This document shows, in pieces, positions 5,136 through 5,632 of a stretch of 5,632 nt of DNA. Source of the stretch: Clostridiales bacterium (lineage in GTDB: Bacteria > Bacillota > Clostridia > Oscillospirales > Acutalibacteraceae). Under the pieces are notes generated by a model. The model made no database searches. It was not told where the DNA came from and saw only the letters and a list, made by a program, of their open reading frames with translations. The stretch is from contig JAHZDE010000037.1 in assembly GCA_019422525.1 (NCBI GenBank), forward strand, positions 1 through 5,632, read 5' to 3'. The translations under genes were made by a program, and so were the position numbers. Numbering within the stretch: position 1 is the first letter of the stretch; each line of letters starts with the position of its first letter.

Positions 5136-5632
5136 GCGATTTGTTCTCCTTTCTCGTCCTGCTTCTTCCTGTGGTAGTTCTCCCGCCTTGCAGCAAGGAA
5201 GTTCTCATACCGGGCTTGGGCTTCGGGGTTTCCGGCTGCGGCTTCCTCGTACATCTTCTGGCGGGATTTCTTGGTGGCTTCCGAGTGGTAAGCCCGCCGC
5301 CTTGCAAGCTCGGCGGCTGCGGCGGGGTCGGTTTCCGCTTGGGCTTTCAGTTCTTGGTAGGCGTTCTTCTTCCGGCTCCGGCTGGCTTCAAGGCGTTCCG
5401 TTTCCTCCGGCATGAGGGGCTGTCCCGCGTCTTGTGCGGCGGCAAGCTCTTTGAGCGTCCGGGGCTTTGGCGGCTGCGCTGCTTTCTGCCGTTCATACCA
5501 TGCCTTGTGCTGGCGGTTCTTCTTCTCCCGGTAGGCGGCAAGACGCTCTGCTTCCTCCGGCGTGAGGTCGGCTCCGGCCTTTTGCAGCGCGGCAAGCTCC
5601 TTTAAGGATTTCGGCTTCGGGGGCTTGGGCGG
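5132..5632 (-). CDS. Lys/Glu/Ala-rich tandem-repeat protein of a mobile element, partial (N terminus beyond the window)
   Basis: The frame is open from the window edge, giving 166 visible residues; the true start lies outside, and a start at the internal Met (5413) is rejected because the same repeat pattern continues upstream. Two copies of a 50-residue unit are visible. Copy one (residues 5-39) has P-K-P-K-S-L-K-E-L-A-A and L-T-P-E-E-A-E-R-L. Copy two (55-90) has P-K-P-R-T-L-K-E-L-A-A and L-M-P-E-E-T-E-R-L. Two shorter degenerate units with D-P-A/N-P-E plus helical Arg/Lys/Tyr segments follow (101-130 and 134-160). The composition suggests long charged helices or coiled coil. It could be the C-terminal tail of a relaxase-like or other conjugation protein, but no catalytic motif is visible and I do not assign one. 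It is coupled to the TnpV-family gene by an ATGA overlap. Confidence 0.72.
   Translation of the reverse strand, partial: PPKPPKPKSLKELAALQKAGADLTPEEAERLAAYREKKNRQHKAWYERQKAAQPPKPRTLKELAAAQDAGQPLMPEETERLEASRSRKKNAYQELKAQAETDPAAAAELARRRAYHSEATKKSRQKMYEEAAAGNPEAQARYENFLAARRENYHRKKQDEKGEQIA
5363..5620 (-). repeat. 150-bp-period tandem repeat encoding the charged protein units
   Basis: Unit 1 occupies 5620-5516 and unit 2 occupies 5470-5363 on the minus strand. Both encode P-K-P-(K/R)-(S/T)-L-K-E-L-A-A near their start and P-E-E-(A/T)-E-R-L farther in. Nucleotide similarity is partial (for example GAGCTTGCCGC is shared), so the duplication is old or kept at protein level. Confidence 0.65.

Noticed and set aside
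5134..5605. Rightward hydrophobic Gly/Leu/Phe-rich open frames
   Set aside because: They are antisense to the charged repeat protein; the hydrophobicity simply mirrors Lys/Glu codons read on the other strand in GC-rich DNA.
1..5632. CRISPR arrays, tRNA or rRNA genes, group II intron ends
   Set aside because: No regularly spaced repeats, cloverleaf-like sequences, ribosomal RNA sequence or domain V-like sequence were found on reading both strands.

Overview
The window reads as DNA from a gut-type member of the Clostridia (Lachnospiraceae/Oscillospiraceae-like). The basis is strong AGGAGG-type ribosome binding sites, ferredoxin- and flavin-based anaerobic redox genes, a class M sirtuin with its macrodomain, and a TnpV-type gene of clostridial mobile elements. 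I cannot name the species.

Left part (1-1485): a rightward reading frame for an FAD-binding oxidoreductase of the fumarate/urocanate-reductase type. Its N-terminal FAD-binding Rossmann half is missing. The frame hits stops at 46-48 and 52-54, and no well-placed start follows, so it is most likely a decapitated gene or pseudogene.

Centre (1579-3801): a compact rightward operon of three genes. (i) A pyridoxamine-phosphate-oxidase-fold flavoprotein fused to a two-cluster [4Fe-4S] ferredoxin. (ii) A zinc-containing macrodomain ADP-ribosyl hydrolase, coupled by an ATGA overlap. (iii) A class M sirtuin (SirTM) ADP-ribosyltransferase, which overlaps the macrodomain gene by 56 bases and has its own strong internal ribosome binding site. 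A rho-independent terminator at 3852-3880 closes the unit. The pair is a writer and an eraser of protein ADP-ribosylation. In the described pathogen operons the substrate is a lipoylated GcvH-like protein encoded beside them with a lipoate ligase. Neither is visible here; the companion is a flavin/iron-sulfur redox protein instead. This is the most interesting feature of the window.

Right part (about 3900-5632): GC-richer, leftward genes typical of a clostridial integrative/conjugative element. From right to left they are: a partial Lys/Glu/Ala-rich protein with tandem repeats running off the window, a TnpV-family protein with its terminator, and a conserved 101-residue protein of unknown function. 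An AT-rich stretch of about 100 bp follows, then a remnant C-terminal coding piece with its own terminator and a cluster of perfect stem-loops. This looks like the scarred or terminal edge of a mobile element abutting the SirTM operon, although no integrase or attachment site can be proved within the window.
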